From Morinoia aosen (Eukaryota > Arthropoda > Malacostraca > Amphipoda > Talitridae), in the NCBI GenBank assembly GCA_030386875.1, contig CM059563.1:51339602-51403601 (forward strand): DNA of 64,000 nucleotides, written 5' to 3'. Position 1 is the first letter of the stretch; every line of letters starts with the position of its first letter. Positions 33,973-47,474 of this stretch are shown piece after piece. The position numbers and the translations under genes were made by a program. Below the pieces are notes generated by a model. The model saw only the letters and a program-made list of their open reading frames with translations, did not search any database and was not told the DNA's origin.

Positions 33973-35716
33973 ATGCAGTTTCCAAGTTTGAATCTAGAAA
34001 GAGTCAGAGGAATTCATGGCATTCAAAAAATAAATTGTTTCTCACACAATGCTCTCAAGATATTATAGTCACCTAAAGAAGATTTACGGTCCCGATAATG
34101 CACTCTGATGGTTATGTGATGATGCTCTCGAACCCATGATCACCTGATTGCGGTATTTAAGTGGGTGATATGAATGTGAATGATATCGAATCATCACTCG
34201 CAGCGCTCAGTTGGGTTCCAACCGGTTTCAGTTGTTGTTGTCGCGAGGATGTGTCGCTGCGGACTGGCGCTATCCTTCACTGGACCTCCAAATTTGTGTC
34301 CCAGTATATTTTAGAGTCGCGAACGCCCCTTTGACAAAGGTGGGCATGAAAATTAAGGATTATCAACCGGATTGAGGACCTTAACCTCGAGAGTAACTAG
34401 AACTGGTTTCGAAATCTAATGGGCTTGTGAATCGCATGCATGTAACTTTAATTTTATGGGTTTCTTATAAACCAACACGACTGAGTTCCGATATTGATGG
34501 GCAAAACACACATGTAAGCAAAAATTTGACAGGGAAATACAAACAGTAACTTGGTTTAAATCGCTGGTAACTTTAATTCACTTAAATCAACACAAGCGAC
34601 ACTGCTCGCTGTCCAGGAGTGGAGACACTGCCAAAGAACGTGCCGTGGACATTAAATAATTTATCAAATATGAGTAAAAGCAATATATAAATCATGAACC
34701 GCGACAACATACCATTAAATAAATATGATAAAATGATAACAATGACAATAAATAAGATTGTGGCAATAAATAAATTTTTCCTTGCGCTTTTTCCCCTAGT
34801 CCCATCACCACCACGCGTACTTAAGCGCGTAAATTTTCGTAAACACCAAATCAGTCGACAATTGTCGCTAGTCGGCAAGTCGAGGAAGTCCACATCAGCG
34901 TCATATGCCAGTGCTTTGGTGCGTGCGTTGATTCCGTTTGAAATGAAAGACTTTCTTAATTAAGAGGAAAAGTTGAAGATTTTTCCAGAATTTTAGATAC
35001 ATCCTATCCGATTCTCGCTTCTCCTTGTTCTGGGACAATGGGAGTTCTTGACTATTTTTGAATCACGCTCACTTTTAAGCTGGTTGAGGAATACAATCCT
35101 GCATCGGAGACGGATTGGCTTTTTTCATAATCAGCGCTTTGATTTCTTTGAGACAAGTTTAGCAAGACTTTGAAACATAAAATACCGTGAACTAATGAAC
35201 TTGAAAAGAAATCAGGGATGGCAGAGCTCAAGAACTGTCGATAATGACACGGATCTTCGTTAGCTGAAAATGTAAATTAATGCATTTTTGTATTGATGCA
35301 ACAATTCACCAAGTTGTAAAATTATTATCTCTCAACAGCTGTCAAAACGTCCGCCCCTATTAAACTGAATCCTCTCAAATGGTTCATTCTCTTTCTTTTT
35401 GTTTCCAGCTGATATCTAATTTTCAGCGTATGAATTAATCCCAAAAATAAGCCAAGATTAAAAATAAAATGAGTTTATTATCATTCCAGGAAACGCCCAG
35501 GCGCACTTTTGCTTCTCTTTGTGATTTATGAGCTTTCGAGAAACATGTTATCGTTTTTCTATTCACAAAGCCCCGTTTGTTTGCAACTGATTCCTGGAAA
35601 TGGTCGTGTTCTCTGCTCGACTCTCAGTCGTCCCCGCGTCTTGGATGCGATGAGGTGGGAATCATTAAAGGGTCCTTCATGGGAGCCCTGTCTTTCTCGA
35701 TGCCCTTCAAAAGCAA
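33973..35716. other. No gene recognised; GC-richer patches
   Basis: GC-richer patches occur at 34190-34340 and 35570-35710. Overlapping opposite-strand open frames at 34582-34963 show no known domain. Confidence 0.35.
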
Positions 35717-36080
35717 TGTGTCTGTAATATTAATTGGGTTATTTTAATGTGCCCTTGTGTCAATAGGAACAATGTCTGTAATATTAACAAGATTTATTTT
35801 AATGTGTCCACGTGTCAATAGGAACAATGTCTGTCATATTAACTGGGTTTATTTTAATGTGTACATGTGTCAATAGGAACAATGTCAGTTATATTAACTG
35901 GGTTTATTTTGATGTGTCCATGTGTCAATAAAAACAATGTGTCAGTAATATTAACTTGGTTGATTTTATTGCGTTAATAAAAACAATGTGTCAGCAATAT
36001 TAACTTGGTTAGTATTAATGTGTCCATGCGTCAGTAAAAACAATGTGTCAGTAAATATTAACTTGATTATAAAAGTAGAT
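35717..36080. repeat. 55 bp tandem repeat, about 6.5 units
   Basis: Each unit has GTCTGTAATATTAACTGGGT, a TTATTTTAATGTGTCCATGT block and GTCAATAGGAACAAT. Units 1-4 share AGGAACAAT and units 5-7 share AAAAACAAT, giving two subtypes by position. One unit is shortened by about 8 bp. Confidence 0.88.
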
Positions 36081-38519
36081 GTCATTGCTGTAGAGTACTT
36101 ACAGAAAGTGAGCGTGATAACAGCTATGGATTTTTTGAGAATAGAATGAGAACGTGATTGAAAACCATGCTTCTCGCTAGTTGACGTTTAGTAAAGTTAT
36201 TTGTCATAATCCGGGAGTTGCCCGTATCAGTGTAATAGTTAGTTGCATCATTCCCTAATTACTCAATATCCTACAGTTGCAGCAATACCTACTTACTCAA
36301 AATGTTACTGTTACTTCAATACCTTATAACTCTATACGGAATCTTACATAATTTGAATGAAAACATAATTAAAACGCTCAGTTATACTGTAAAAATCATG
36401 TGTAGTTTAAAAATTATCCACTCTTTCAAAAAATTTCAGAATAGCTGTTGAAAATTCTTCCATTTTCAATTCAGCTATTGTAGACACATGACATACTCGT
36501 ACTCGTACTATACTTCTGGGGAGCGCTTCTGGAGACGCGTGTTAGGGAGATGAAGGCTTAGAACATTTCCGTAACATCAATACGAAGTATCAGATGTCCC
36601 AAAATCAGTTTCATGCAATGACAATTTAATCAGTTACATTTAGGCTCATCGTATCTACCCAAACTGTTAATTGTGCATGGCATAACTGCAATTCTCTCTC
36701 CATGCAACTTCTTTGCTTTTCTAAATATACCTTATTGTTTGATACTAATGACCAGATTAACTACTCTTGAACAAAAAACATGTACAAGCTAACTGAAGAA
36801 TGACATTTGGAGATGTTACTGAAGAAGGTTTCATCAGCAATGAAACAAGTAAATAAATAGCTTATTCTCGGTAAAATATAAATCCAAGCATAATTGAAGA
36901 GTTAAATGAGTTTCACTCAAAGGTGTTGCTGATTTTCGTAATTATTCAGCACCAAAGCTGCTTCTTGAATAACTTTCCGATCGCCGAGAGTCTCAGATGA
37001 TAGCTTTGTGAGGCATAACAACATCGCACTGTTCAACTTCATGATGATTTGTTTAAATCAAAAGGCAAAAATCAAAATATTATTTTTTATATGGGTTTAA
37101 TTTTTCGTTCGCTCCTTAGCACGGTTGCTTAAATCAAATCTAAGAGAAAATTTTTGTTCCAAGCTTTATAAAATGTATGAGGCTAAATCAATTCATTTCA
37201 GTGACTAGTTCATAATCAATAGCTAGCAATGGGAATGTAACTTACTCTCATTGTAAAATTATTTTGCATCGAGTAAAGGTACGCGATACTGTCTTCTCAT
37301 TCTGGATCATCAGGTTTTAATGTATGACAAACTAGCTGTGGTCGTTTCTCAAAAAACTGTAGCTTGCGCTTTGAAAATCAGACATAAAATTATTATGAAT
37401 TTATAATGTTACTTTGTTTATTAGAAAGAAAAATTTGCCCAAGGTAAGAAGTTAAAACTCAGAAGTTCATTAATGTAGTCTGGTGGAACAAAAACTAAAC
37501 CAGAGGATAAAGTGTATTTTCTTTTATTTCATAACATAAATAACAATTGTTTCTTTAACAGAAACTCGGAGCATCAATACCAAGTTTCCATGAGTCACAA
37601 GTCCAGACGTCCTAAATGGGATACTTACCCATCTATAGCATGTGTGGTCGAGCTTCTCAAACAACATCCCTCGTCTCCATTATACTTACTTGTAACATCA
37701 ATGCCAGTTTTTGTCTTTCTCTCTGCGCAATGAGTCCATTTATCAAGTATGATGTCTTCATATGAAGAACTTGTGTGGCTACTAATTATTGGCGCTAGAC
37801 TTTCTCTAAAGCAGCTTTAAGCCCCAGCCACACACATGAATGAGATGCTCATTACAAACCGTTCATTACTGAATAAAACCACTCGATAACCTTGAGCAAA
37901 AATTTCCTCCAAATTTTAAGCGTAATGCGTTCAATTTCAAACTCCCTTTGTTCAATTTCTAGAAAATTTAATTGTTCTCAACTTCGAGAATAATACTTGA
38001 AGTAAAAACAGCGTGGGAGTCAGTTCTGTGAGAATTCAAATCATGGCGTGCAGGAGTAGCTAACTCTGACTTGACACCTAGCCAGGGATATGATCAGTTT
38101 CACGCGATGCCCATTGTTTAGCAAGCAAACTGTCCACCCACAAGCAATATCTGCATGGCACTCAGCCTGACAAGCTGTAACCACTGCATGAGCGGAGTGG
38201 GAACGCCTCTTTGCTGTCACTGCCTGCAAGTGACACAGCGCAGCGGCGCGTAGTCCCAATATTGGAGCTGTACCTGTCCACACCGAGGATTCCAAGCTTG
38301 AAATCTAAATACCGAGCGTGCCAGTATGAAGGTGGACAAAGGCTTCGCATCGGAACACGAGAGGCTATCTTGCTGGTGTTCTGCCTTCCTTGCTGATTAT
38401 ATCACTTGGAGGGGACTGCGTGCGTATTAGACGTCCTTTATCCATTCCCGGCACTTTGCAAATCTAATGGTGGTCGCTGTGCGTAATGCACGGATGACAG
38501 AGCGATGAATTAGGGAGGC
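36081..38519. other. No gene recognised; GC-richer block at 38150-38500
   Basis: Mostly AT-rich. A 73-codon frame at 37512-37733 has no motif. The 38150-38500 block is GC-richer and contains an octamer-like CTTTGCAAATC near 38454; this is weak evidence for regulatory DNA. Confidence 0.35.
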
Positions 38520-38722
38520 TTCAGGCCTATGCATTGTTTGAATTGCATTCGACTGATATTTCAGGTCTACATGTAGTTTGAATTTCAATAGTCTCCATTG
38601 TTGATTAAAATTTCGAGCCTACGTTTAGTTTGAATTGTGTTAGAGCCTATGTTGGCTATTAATATTTCGGGCCTACGTGTAGTTTAAACATAGAGTCTAC
38701 ATTGATGACTAATCTTTATTCT
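38520..38722. repeat. Degenerate tandem repeat, about 52 bp unit, 4 units
   Basis: Anchors ATTTCAGGTCTACATGTAGT, ATTTCGAGCCTACGTTTAGT and ATTTCGGGCCTACGTGTAGT are each followed by TTGAATT and a GTCTMCATTGTTGATTAA-like part. Confidence 0.7.
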
Positions 38723-40185
38723 TGTACATCAAATCCTGAATTTTACGATGAGTGAATTCTCAAACGTTAGATACCTACAAAACTGTGAGCGACTTTTCGG
38801 TGGTAAATCTAACGAATAAAAGTAACTATACACTAAAAATATTACAATATTTAGAATTCTAGAGATTCAAATTTCAATTATGAATAACACTGATGAATTT
38901 ATAGTTCTCATCGGTGAGATATGTTATTAAAGATAGAAATGAATTAAAAGTTGCACGTTTCGAGTACCGTACCTTTAATAACTCGCTAACTATATTCTCT
39001 GAGATATGAAAGACAGTTTTCATGGCTGTACAAATTCAAAATTCGTAATCATGGAATCCTTGGATGCCAAACTATAGTTTGAACAATTTAAACAATTTAT
39101 TAACCACAGGTGATACAGAGGTAGAATGTTTCTTAAGTCTAGTATATTGGTCAAATTTGAGCATAGCTACCTGTAGGCCCGAACAAGTTAAGGGACTTCT
39201 GGGGTAGTTTAAAGTATAATAAATATTCTGCAGGGCAAACTTAGAGCACACGGCGCTGTGGAGAGTATTCTCTATGAAAAATAAATTAAAATACCTCGAG
39301 TGATTAAATTTTGATGGTTTTTAATTTTCATTTACATTTTTTTAACTATTTAACATTTATTTAACTATTTAACATTTTTTAACTGTTTAACTTTTTTTAA
39401 ACAGCTTAAAAGTTAACTTGTGGTAAGAAGTCACTGTCTGTTCACTGTTAAAAAAACAAAAATCACTACTCCACTAATTAAGTACTAGAAAAGTTTTATT
39501 TCAGTTATTTTCTGATATCAACTAGTTTCTATTTCTGTTGTCCTATCTGACACGATGCATACAAATTACTCTTGTGCCCCACTAACTGATCATTGTGCCC
39601 GTGAATATCTGCAGTCAAAAGCCTCATCAAATCGTGAGATATTTACTTTATACATACTTATGTGAGGTTGATGATCGCATTTCTATCTGAAAAGAAGCAA
39701 GTTTGGGGAAAAAATTTACCCACTTTCCCTTTTTTGAAATATGAAATCTTAATAGCAGTGTCTCTATTAAATAATGATTCAAACTTTGGTAGTTGATACA
39801 AAAACCTGATTGAACGACTTTTTCAAGAATGAGAGTAAAAATTAGAAAATCGAGAAATCGAATCGCTAGGGTTGCAGTTCTATATGAAAATTTCTCAGAT
39901 TCTACTAATTTGGTAGCATCTATTTACTTTAATGATCATTTGCTAACAAATGCCATTGTAAAATAACTTCGACAATATGAACCGGTGCACAAATTATGGA
40001 AAGACAGCAATGGATTTATTGGAATGATAGTTGACGCTGCAGGACTCATTGTGGATAATCCACGAATGTTTGATCACGTCCCGGAAACGCATCTGCGTAG
40101 GTACCAGACCCGCAGTAACGAAGTTGGTGGTAATTTTGAACAATTCAGCCAATTCCAATTTTGTAATGAAGTTTAATTGTGAAAA
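38723..40185. other. No gene recognised; short T-rich repeat at 39325-39410
   Basis: The only structure seen is a 16 bp repeat, TTTAACTATTTAACAT, with three to four units at 39345-39410. Open frames at 39985-40273 in three frames overlap and have no motif. Confidence 0.4.
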
Positions 40186-40275
40186 TTTGAATTCAGGCCA
40201 TTTCAATTCACGCTATTTCCATTCAAGCTATTCAATTCGGGCAATTTCAGTTCAGCCAATTTCAATTCTGTAATA
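40186..40275. repeat. Degenerate short tandem repeat, about 17 bp
   Basis: TTCAGGCCATTTCAA, TTCACGCTATTTCCA, TTCAAGCTATTCAA, TTCGGGCAATTTCAG and TTCAGCCAATTTCAA follow one another. Confidence 0.75.
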
Positions 40276-41723
40276 AAAACGGTTAAGGTAACGAATGAGT
40301 ATCTACCACCGACGACACTAAAGGACTGCCCTCGGCATAGTTAGACAGACGTACACGACTTTGAAATTCGATCTCTCGAAAACGAGTAATGTTTGGATTT
40401 TTACTCACTCATGAAATGGTCGTTCGTTTGGGTTTTTACACCTCCCATCGAAGTTTGGACCATTGAGTTTTCAAGCGCGCGGCTTAATACAAAACCGTTT
40501 GCTCCAGTTTACTTGGTTGATTGCTTGCTGCTTGTTTGGTCTGTACCTCTCACCCAGCAAAATGAATTATCTGAACACTGCATAATAACTGAAGGTCCGT
40601 GTTTTTTATTAACTTATATCTTTGGACCTCAATCTAATGTCATCCTAACACAAAACAAAGTTCAGCAGCTAAAAAAAGAAAAGTTTTACATATAAACTGT
40701 TGATAAAAAAACACCTTCAACGAATTAATTGTGACGACAATTTAAACAAACGCTGTCATCTTCGACAGTGAGAGTACGCTAGAATAAGTGAAACAGAGAG
40801 GTGCGTGCTTCAGCAACAAAGTGCAGGTGAAAATACGTGGCTTAAACCAGTATTCGCTACCGACGACTCCGTGCAAAGGCATCCATAGCCTGCGGTCCTA
40901 ATCTCTCCCATCCGACAAGCTGGATAATCATCTTAGCCTTGATATGCACGATACAGTGATCAAGAGAAGGCAACTACACCAAAGTACAAGCCACTCACGA
41001 GGACATCGGCTCTGGTATTCGGCACAGCTTCACTTGATGGACTATAACGCGTCGCTGCGGAGGGCTTCTGCGTGCGACTGCTGAATTCGAATGTTTCGAG
41101 GCTGCGAGTCGTAAAGAGCTGTCGCATGTGAAGCTGTTCAAAGCTGTGTGAGTTCAGATTTCAATAAGTTGGGTTGTTTGTCTTCGAGGGTATCGGGCAC
41201 CTATGCCAAAAGAGCTTAAAAGATCTCCGAAATAAGTGTGTAGTAAGAAATTTAACTACGAGTTCATGTGGTCAGTGTTTCAATACCTGATCAAAATCTA
41301 TCAGAGCTCAGTTTAAATCAATTGAAAATTACTCAAACAAACATATATGAATTTCATGAAAGTAAAAACAGAATAAAAAACTGAAAGTGTGACCATTTAG
41401 CTTACTCAATTTTTGTACATCAATTTCTGCGTTGTAATGTCTTTTATCATCTGAAGTAAAAATAGGCCTTGCAGCCTCTTGTTCACAAAAGGAATAAACT
41501 AACACGTGGGATCAAGTGAATATCATCCCTCGCCGCCAATTCTTTCTGATTGTGCGCTCCAACAATCCGACGTGGACCGTCTCTCATAGGTATGACTTAG
41601 AAAAAGTTATGAGTACAATGATCATCTACGTCTTCATAGTAGTTAAGCTTAACGTAAAAACTAGCAGCTTACTCACGAAGGAAAACGGAAAAAACTTTTA
41701 GTTCACACCTCTGACTTTGATGT
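40276..41723. other. No gene recognised
   Basis: A 100-codon open frame at 40393-40695 and a GC-richer patch at 40870-41140 are the only notable items. Neither shows a family signature. Confidence 0.35.
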
Positions 41724-41850
41724 AACTAAAAATGAATTCAATATTATTTGAAAATGAGTTTTATAAAATTAAAAATAAGTTTGATATTATTCAAAAATGA
41801 GGTTGATATTATTTAAAAATGAGTTTGACGAACTTAAAAATGTGTTCGAT
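41724..41850. repeat. Degenerate tandem repeat, about 24 bp unit
   Basis: AAAAATGAGTTTGATATTAT-like units occur about five times with frequent changes. Confidence 0.7.
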
Positions 41851-43749
41851 GTAACACGTCAGCCCTCAAATATTGGATCCCTTTAGCTGGTTAAAAATTG
41901 GAAGAATCCAATAAAAAATCATAATTTCGAATTTTCACAGAGTAAGGCTTAGCTGTTATGATCGATTTACATTGATTTATTTTATATATTATTCAGTGAA
42001 ATATTATTTATTTGCCTAATTAAATCGAGACTGTATAATTGAGGTGGAAAAATGGAATGACTAACACTTTTCGCAGAAAATTGGGAAACGAAAATAGGTA
42101 CTTTAAGTCCGATGAAGGAGTTTCAAGCACAGTATTTATGGAATACACATAAAAATAGCCTGCTCTAATCATGGATATCGAATCGACCGGATGGAAGCAG
42201 TTCTAAAAAATCAGAAAAATTATCCTCCACTAAAATCTTGGTCGTTCAGAAAAAAATTCCGAATTATTTGCACTTCTCGTGTAAACTTCAATACTCTGAA
42301 ATTCTTACACCCACGAAATATCGTGAATTATTACACAAGCACATAATTCATTTGATTTCTCTTCCAAACGGTAAAAATAGGGACTTCCTTTTCTTGAAAA
42401 AACTCAGCCTCCGCCACTGCCACAAAGATTAGGCAGAAAAATCGGACCCAAATTATCTCATCAGGGGGAGTTAAATTTCGGCACCGACTTCGCAAGAGAA
42501 GTCTTCAATGGATGCAAGGGAACTCAACACGGGATGTAAGGGAGCTCAGCAGTGGATGTCAAGAAATTGGTAAGTATATGCTCAAAATTAAGGTTCAAAT
42601 ATCGTGACAGAATTGCAAATATCATGACCAATGATTAAATATCGCTCGGTGGTATTTTTTCTTTCATAATTTTTGCTGCCCTCAGCAATTTCTGGACATT
42701 CAACACTTTCATACATCATTTTAAGAGTATATATTTGAAGCCTTTGAATTAAAAACCTAGTTTTTAAGAAACACAAGAGAGAGAAATGTCTCAAATGTAT
42801 CAACAGAACAGTCATGGGTCTCCGTAAAGTGCATAAAAAGGACAAGTGTAACATGTGCGCTGCTTAAAAGAAACAACAGTTCTACTGTTAGCATAAAAAA
42901 TGTTGCCCCTCAAATGACGCAGAATAAGAGAAAATATTAAACATTATCTCACCGAACACATAAAATTATAGCAAAAAACAATGTCCGATTTTTTTTAGAC
43001 TTATTCATATATTTCTAAAGAATGTGGCGAACTTTCAAAAGCCGATGAAAATTGTGTATGGATATGTATATATGTAAATATATCTATGATTCGCTTTTGC
43101 CACAAGTGGGATGCACTCCCCCAGCGCTGCGAGCGATTATTGCGATGCGGGCATGTATCTTGCCACAATATCTAATTAATCGTAATATAAACACTAATTA
43201 TGATGGGATAGGGGACTCCTTAGCGTCGAAGAATTGTTATAGAAGTAATTATGTAAATTCTAGTAGAGATAATTACGCTAAGATGCGCTTCCTTAGATTC
43301 GAAATCGTTTCATCTGTTATGAAGTCTGCCAGTACAAAGAATGAGTTCATTCTAACCTTGGTAAATTATGCATTATTATTATGCAGCTTTGATCTCCCTT
43401 TATACTTACTCCGTCCTGTTTTATTATAGTTGTGTTTTTCCCTCATTAGACTTCCAAAGATTCACTCTATCCCCGAGTAATGTTTCCATACTCGTAAACG
43501 CTGCACTGGAAACAGACGAGTTAGGCTCATAAACAAGGAAACATCTTGGTTCTATGGATGTAAACTTGAATTAATTTTGATTGGATCAAGAGGCCTGAGT
43601 TCTTAGATCTTTTTTCATCGGTGTTTAGAGCTGTGGCCTAGCAAGCCTTCATTAAATTTTCATCCATAAATGTGCTAGTGCTTTCTCATCAACATTTACG
43701 AAAAGATTCAAAACTCAGTCAGTTTAGCCAATAATAAGTCAATTTAGGT
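41851..43749. other. No gene recognised
   Basis: AT-rich. A small duplication, GATGYAAGGGARCTCARCA, occurs at 42511 and 42534. The 125-codon frame at 43052-43429 looks like random low-complexity translation. Confidence 0.35.
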
Positions 43750-43855
43750 CCACAATGCTAATGTTGACTGTTAGGTGTTGAATTTGTTCATGCTTTTCAC
43801 CCTAAACAATGTAAGCGCTTGTGGTATTAGTAAATGATCAGTAAATACGTAAACG
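43750..43855 (+). repeat. Segmental direct repeat C, copy 1
   Basis: This shares CCACAATGCTAATGTT, TTAGGTGTTGA, CATGCTTTTCACCCTAAACA and AGTAAATACGTAAA with 44542-44650, with few changes. The second copy is about 790 bp away in the same orientation. Confidence 0.75.
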
Positions 43856-44541
43856 AAACATCATTTCGGGCATCTTACACTCGTTGGAACAACCGTGCCC
43901 TGTTTCACAACGTCGGTGTACACCTGAGTTGCTTGGAAAATATAATAAAAAAAATTCACTATAAGCATTATTCATTATGCAACTAAGCAATGTTCTCATG
44001 AACTCATGCATTTTAAAAACTAATCGCCCATAGTAGGAGAATAATACTCAAACCGAATAACTCATCCGAAAAACATCAAGTCATATATACAAGAGCCAGA
44101 TTTAATGATATCAGTCGCCACAGAGAATTTTTACAAGGATTCACTTACCCTCTAGGAAAAACGACGACACAAATTCCCAATAATTATTCCCATATGGAAT
44201 TAGAGAGCAAGCTGAGCCTCACAGGTCGATCAGCTAAACAAACCCACCCTGAAGACGAATATTGTGGCCCGTTTGAGCGTAGTTGAAATGATCAGTTGCG
44301 AGGGAACAAAAGACTTTGTCTCGCTGCAGTGTCGTCCGAGCGTCTCGCACCACCAGTCTCTGGGGCGGTGTGGACGATGTCCGCACCGCGTGCGGGTGCA
44401 TCTGTAATGAAGCGCACGGTGCACAACAGCTCGCCACTCCCACGGCGCGCCAGCACCGCCTTCGTTATCGTTACCCGCTCGTGGTTGTTACATTCCGTGG
44501 TGTGTTACGGTGCAGGCGTAGGAGCCTCGCAGCTTGTTTGG
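43856..44541. other. Sequence between the two C repeats; GC-rich core
   Basis: The block 44300-44530 is among the GC-richest in the window. It has open frames on both strands (for example 44296-44577 plus and 44230-44443 minus), with no recognisable protein. Opposite-strand openness is expected of GC-rich DNA and is weak evidence for coding. Confidence 0.35.
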
Positions 44542-44650
44542 CCCACAATGCTTATGTTGTTGACTGCTAGGTGTTGAGTGTGTTCATGCTTTTCACCCTA
44601 AACAATGTAAGTGCTTGCGGTAATAGTAAACGAACAGTAAATACGTAAAT
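44542..44650 (+). repeat. Segmental direct repeat C, copy 2
   Basis: The second copy of the repeat at 43750-43855, with a short insertion (GTTGTTGACTG for GTTGACTG). The pair may be one dispersed family or the edges of a duplicated or inserted segment. Confidence 0.75.
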
Positions 44651-46598
44651 AGCTTTCACTTGCAGGTTCTGTGGTATTTCAGTTTTACTCGAAATAATTG
44701 GTCAAATGATTTTTATAATGCGAAAAAAATTGTCTTCTCGTCATCATAGAGTTTAGTTTCAACACTGAAAAAATAGCGTGTTAGTTTCAATTTCGCATAG
44801 AATGTCTTTGAAGTTGAAAACAATAGCGGTGATTTAAAATGAAAGAAAATTGAAATATTGTATTTTTAAATTAGCATTAAATTCTGCAACACTTCAATCT
44901 CAAAATACAGTCGCCGTCCATTCTTTAAAAAATTATGCTCGAGAACCGTACAACACATCTCTCACGAATGCTTAGCACGAATATTAATGCTGCGACCTTT
45001 GCTGCATCGTTCTTCTCTGGACATGACTGGGCCCTCCTGTCGTGACGATAAATAAAGAGAAACAAAACTTTCCACTTCAGAGACGAAAATTCGAGCGCTA
45101 ACTCTTGTAGTTAAACTAAACGTTTAATTGCAACGTGAATATGCATAGCATATCTGTATCCTATTCTAACCCTACCTTCCTCAATTTATCTAACCTTACA
45201 TAATCTTTTTAACAGCAACACTAGAATCTCTCCCTATATTTCTCACAGATATCCTTCTATATCTACTTTGTTTTGCCGCTGATTTCTTGTTGCCACTGCC
45301 ATATTTGTGGAAGAATATTGAAGTGAAAGAACAGCGAGTAAAGGGCACTATACATGCAATAATTCTTCTTCATACACAGGAAAAGGACTCTTTGCATGAT
45401 CGGCGCAGTGTCTCCTTCGGTTTTCTGCAGTTCAGCGCAGTGAGCGCAATTTAGGGTCGGTTCAGAGCAGTCCATTGCATCAGTATTTCTGCTTGTAGCT
45501 CATTGATTTGTTCATTAGCCTCTTTTTTACGAAGCAAGTATTTAATGCGACTCATATTACCTAATTCTACGTTTGCCTTCTGAAATCCTCGTATACCGAA
45601 ACCCGCGTGTACTCGTAAATATTATAAAACGCACTTCCCAGCTTGTTTACTTGGTCTGTTCGTCTCTAGTACCCCTCAGCAAACTGTGCACCAGAACCGT
45701 AAACGATGACGTTTAATTTCTATTTTCTTTTTAATTTCAATGTATTTACATTCATGGCCAAAATTTATTCCGTTGTTATCCTACCAGAAAAGTAAAGGAA
45801 AACGAAGAAAAAATACTATCAAGTTAATTTGGTTAACTTACGAAAAACTTTTGCGATGAAATGCTGAGTTAACTTAAAAAACTCCTTCCTTTCTTACTGT
45901 GTAATTCATTATGACTTAACTTAAGTTTTTTGTTCGTCTGAGGTAAAGCATTTCACCAGCGATGAGAGCGACTATTGCGAGCAGGTGGTTATTCTCCTTG
46001 TACTTCACAAACTACTCTCCGTTCTCAGTAGAAGACGCCACTGAGAAGCTCAGCAAGCATCAGAGATTTTACTCTCAAAATTCTATTCTCAAACCTTATC
46101 TTGTAGCGCTTGTACGAAATTCTCCACAAAAAGAGAGTCCAATCGGATGAAAGCCAGCTGAGTTCGTGCTCCTGGGGAATAAGTTATTTGGCTTTCAACT
46201 GCGGACGACTTCATAAACGAGCTGGAGAAATCAATTGCGTGACGCACACAATGAAGCTGCGCCGCAGTATCATGTGATCGTCGTATAAAAGTCAGGCTCG
46301 AAATATACGGCGTATTTATCACGTGAAGAATGAACTGCCGAAGGCTGCGTGCATTGCAGACATGATCTTCCGAAGAGCTTTACGTGCGCTGGCTACATCA
46401 AAGTTAGAGCCTGTGTTTATAGCACTCTTATACTGCTCTTTTACGTCAGACTCTCTTGTACGTGCCCAGCTCAGGCATACCAGATCCAAAATCAGCGCCA
46501 TCATGCACTAAAAGAGCGCGAATTTTCACCTCAGTTATCCTCGTAAGTACAGAAAAACAGTCAAGACTGTTTCTAAAGAAGCCAAATAAACTTTCTGA
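44651..46598. other. No gene recognised
   Basis: A weak imperfect inverted repeat lies at about 45859-45956 (GATGAAATGCT ... AAAGCATTTCACC). Several overlapping open frames on both strands at 45962-46546 mark the start of a GC-richer kilobase, without a recognised domain. Confidence 0.35.
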
Positions 46599-47066
46599 TG
46601 GCCGGTTAAATTTGGTCTGAAAACTGAAATCTGGCAAGTGCGTCGCGACCCAACTGGTTCTGTAAGCCGGATCAGCGATCGGTGTGGAGGCGCGGGTCTC
46701 CAGGAGATCATTGGCCAATACATCATGGCCTGCACACCCTCTGGAAGTCCGCTTTCAGCACCGAAGGGCGTCACAGGAGGGCGTAGAGATCCTAATGGCT
46801 GGTTAATGTTACCCGAGACAAGGCTGAGCCGCCTCGCAATTGCATGCTACCACAACTTTATGTGCACAGAAATCACAGAAACTCCCAACAAAAATGATGC
46901 TTTACGACCCGAACGACCGATCATGGAGGCGGTGCATCGTGATGCCTTCAGCCTAGGTGATTACAGGGTCGCCATGAGAACCATTTGCCACTCTCTTAAA
47001 GATGTAATTAGGACTATTGGAGACATCGTCCTATCCACGACGCAACATCTCGACGTCGTCATTTAA
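46599..47066 (+). other. Unrecognised open frame, about 155 codons, GC-richer than flanks
   Basis: The frame is open from after a stop at 46596-46598 to a TAA at 47064-47066. It is the longest open frame outside tandem repeats. It includes DRCGGAGLQEIIGQYIMACT and later RVAMRTICHSLKDVIRTIGD. I recognise no family, signal peptide, membrane segment or catalytic motif. The minus strand is also open over part of it (46535-46774). It could be an exon of an unknown gene, a decayed mobile element or chance. No start or splice site is assigned. Confidence 0.2.
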
Positions 47067-47474
47067 GGTCAGAGACAAGGGATGATTGACGATTAAACTG
47101 CGCTAAATACGAAGGATATGAAGCTGCAAGAGAACAAATTTCGAGCTTAAGAAGCTATAATACGAATGGCTTGAATTTGCTACTCTAATCTCAGGAGTAC
47201 ATAGTGTTTCTATCTAGGTGCAAACTATTCTGCTTCTCTGAAATGCTTCTGATTGCCTTGTTGTGTTATTATGTTTGTAAACAAACTTGAAGAAACGATA
47301 ATTTTATTTCTTGTTGTAGCAGTATGAGTTATACGTAAAATTGTTTCGCCTTTGTTTAAATTATGAAACAAACTCCTGAAATCTGCAAAGATGTTACAGT
47401 GAGTGTTTTGAATGAGACGTGGAAAAAACACGAATTACTCATATATGGTTTCATTACTGTAATAAGTTCAGTAT

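Noticed and set aside
44230-44577. GC-rich overlapping frames as a gene
   Set aside because: Two plus and two minus frames are open together, which is expected from few AT-rich stops; no domain recognised.
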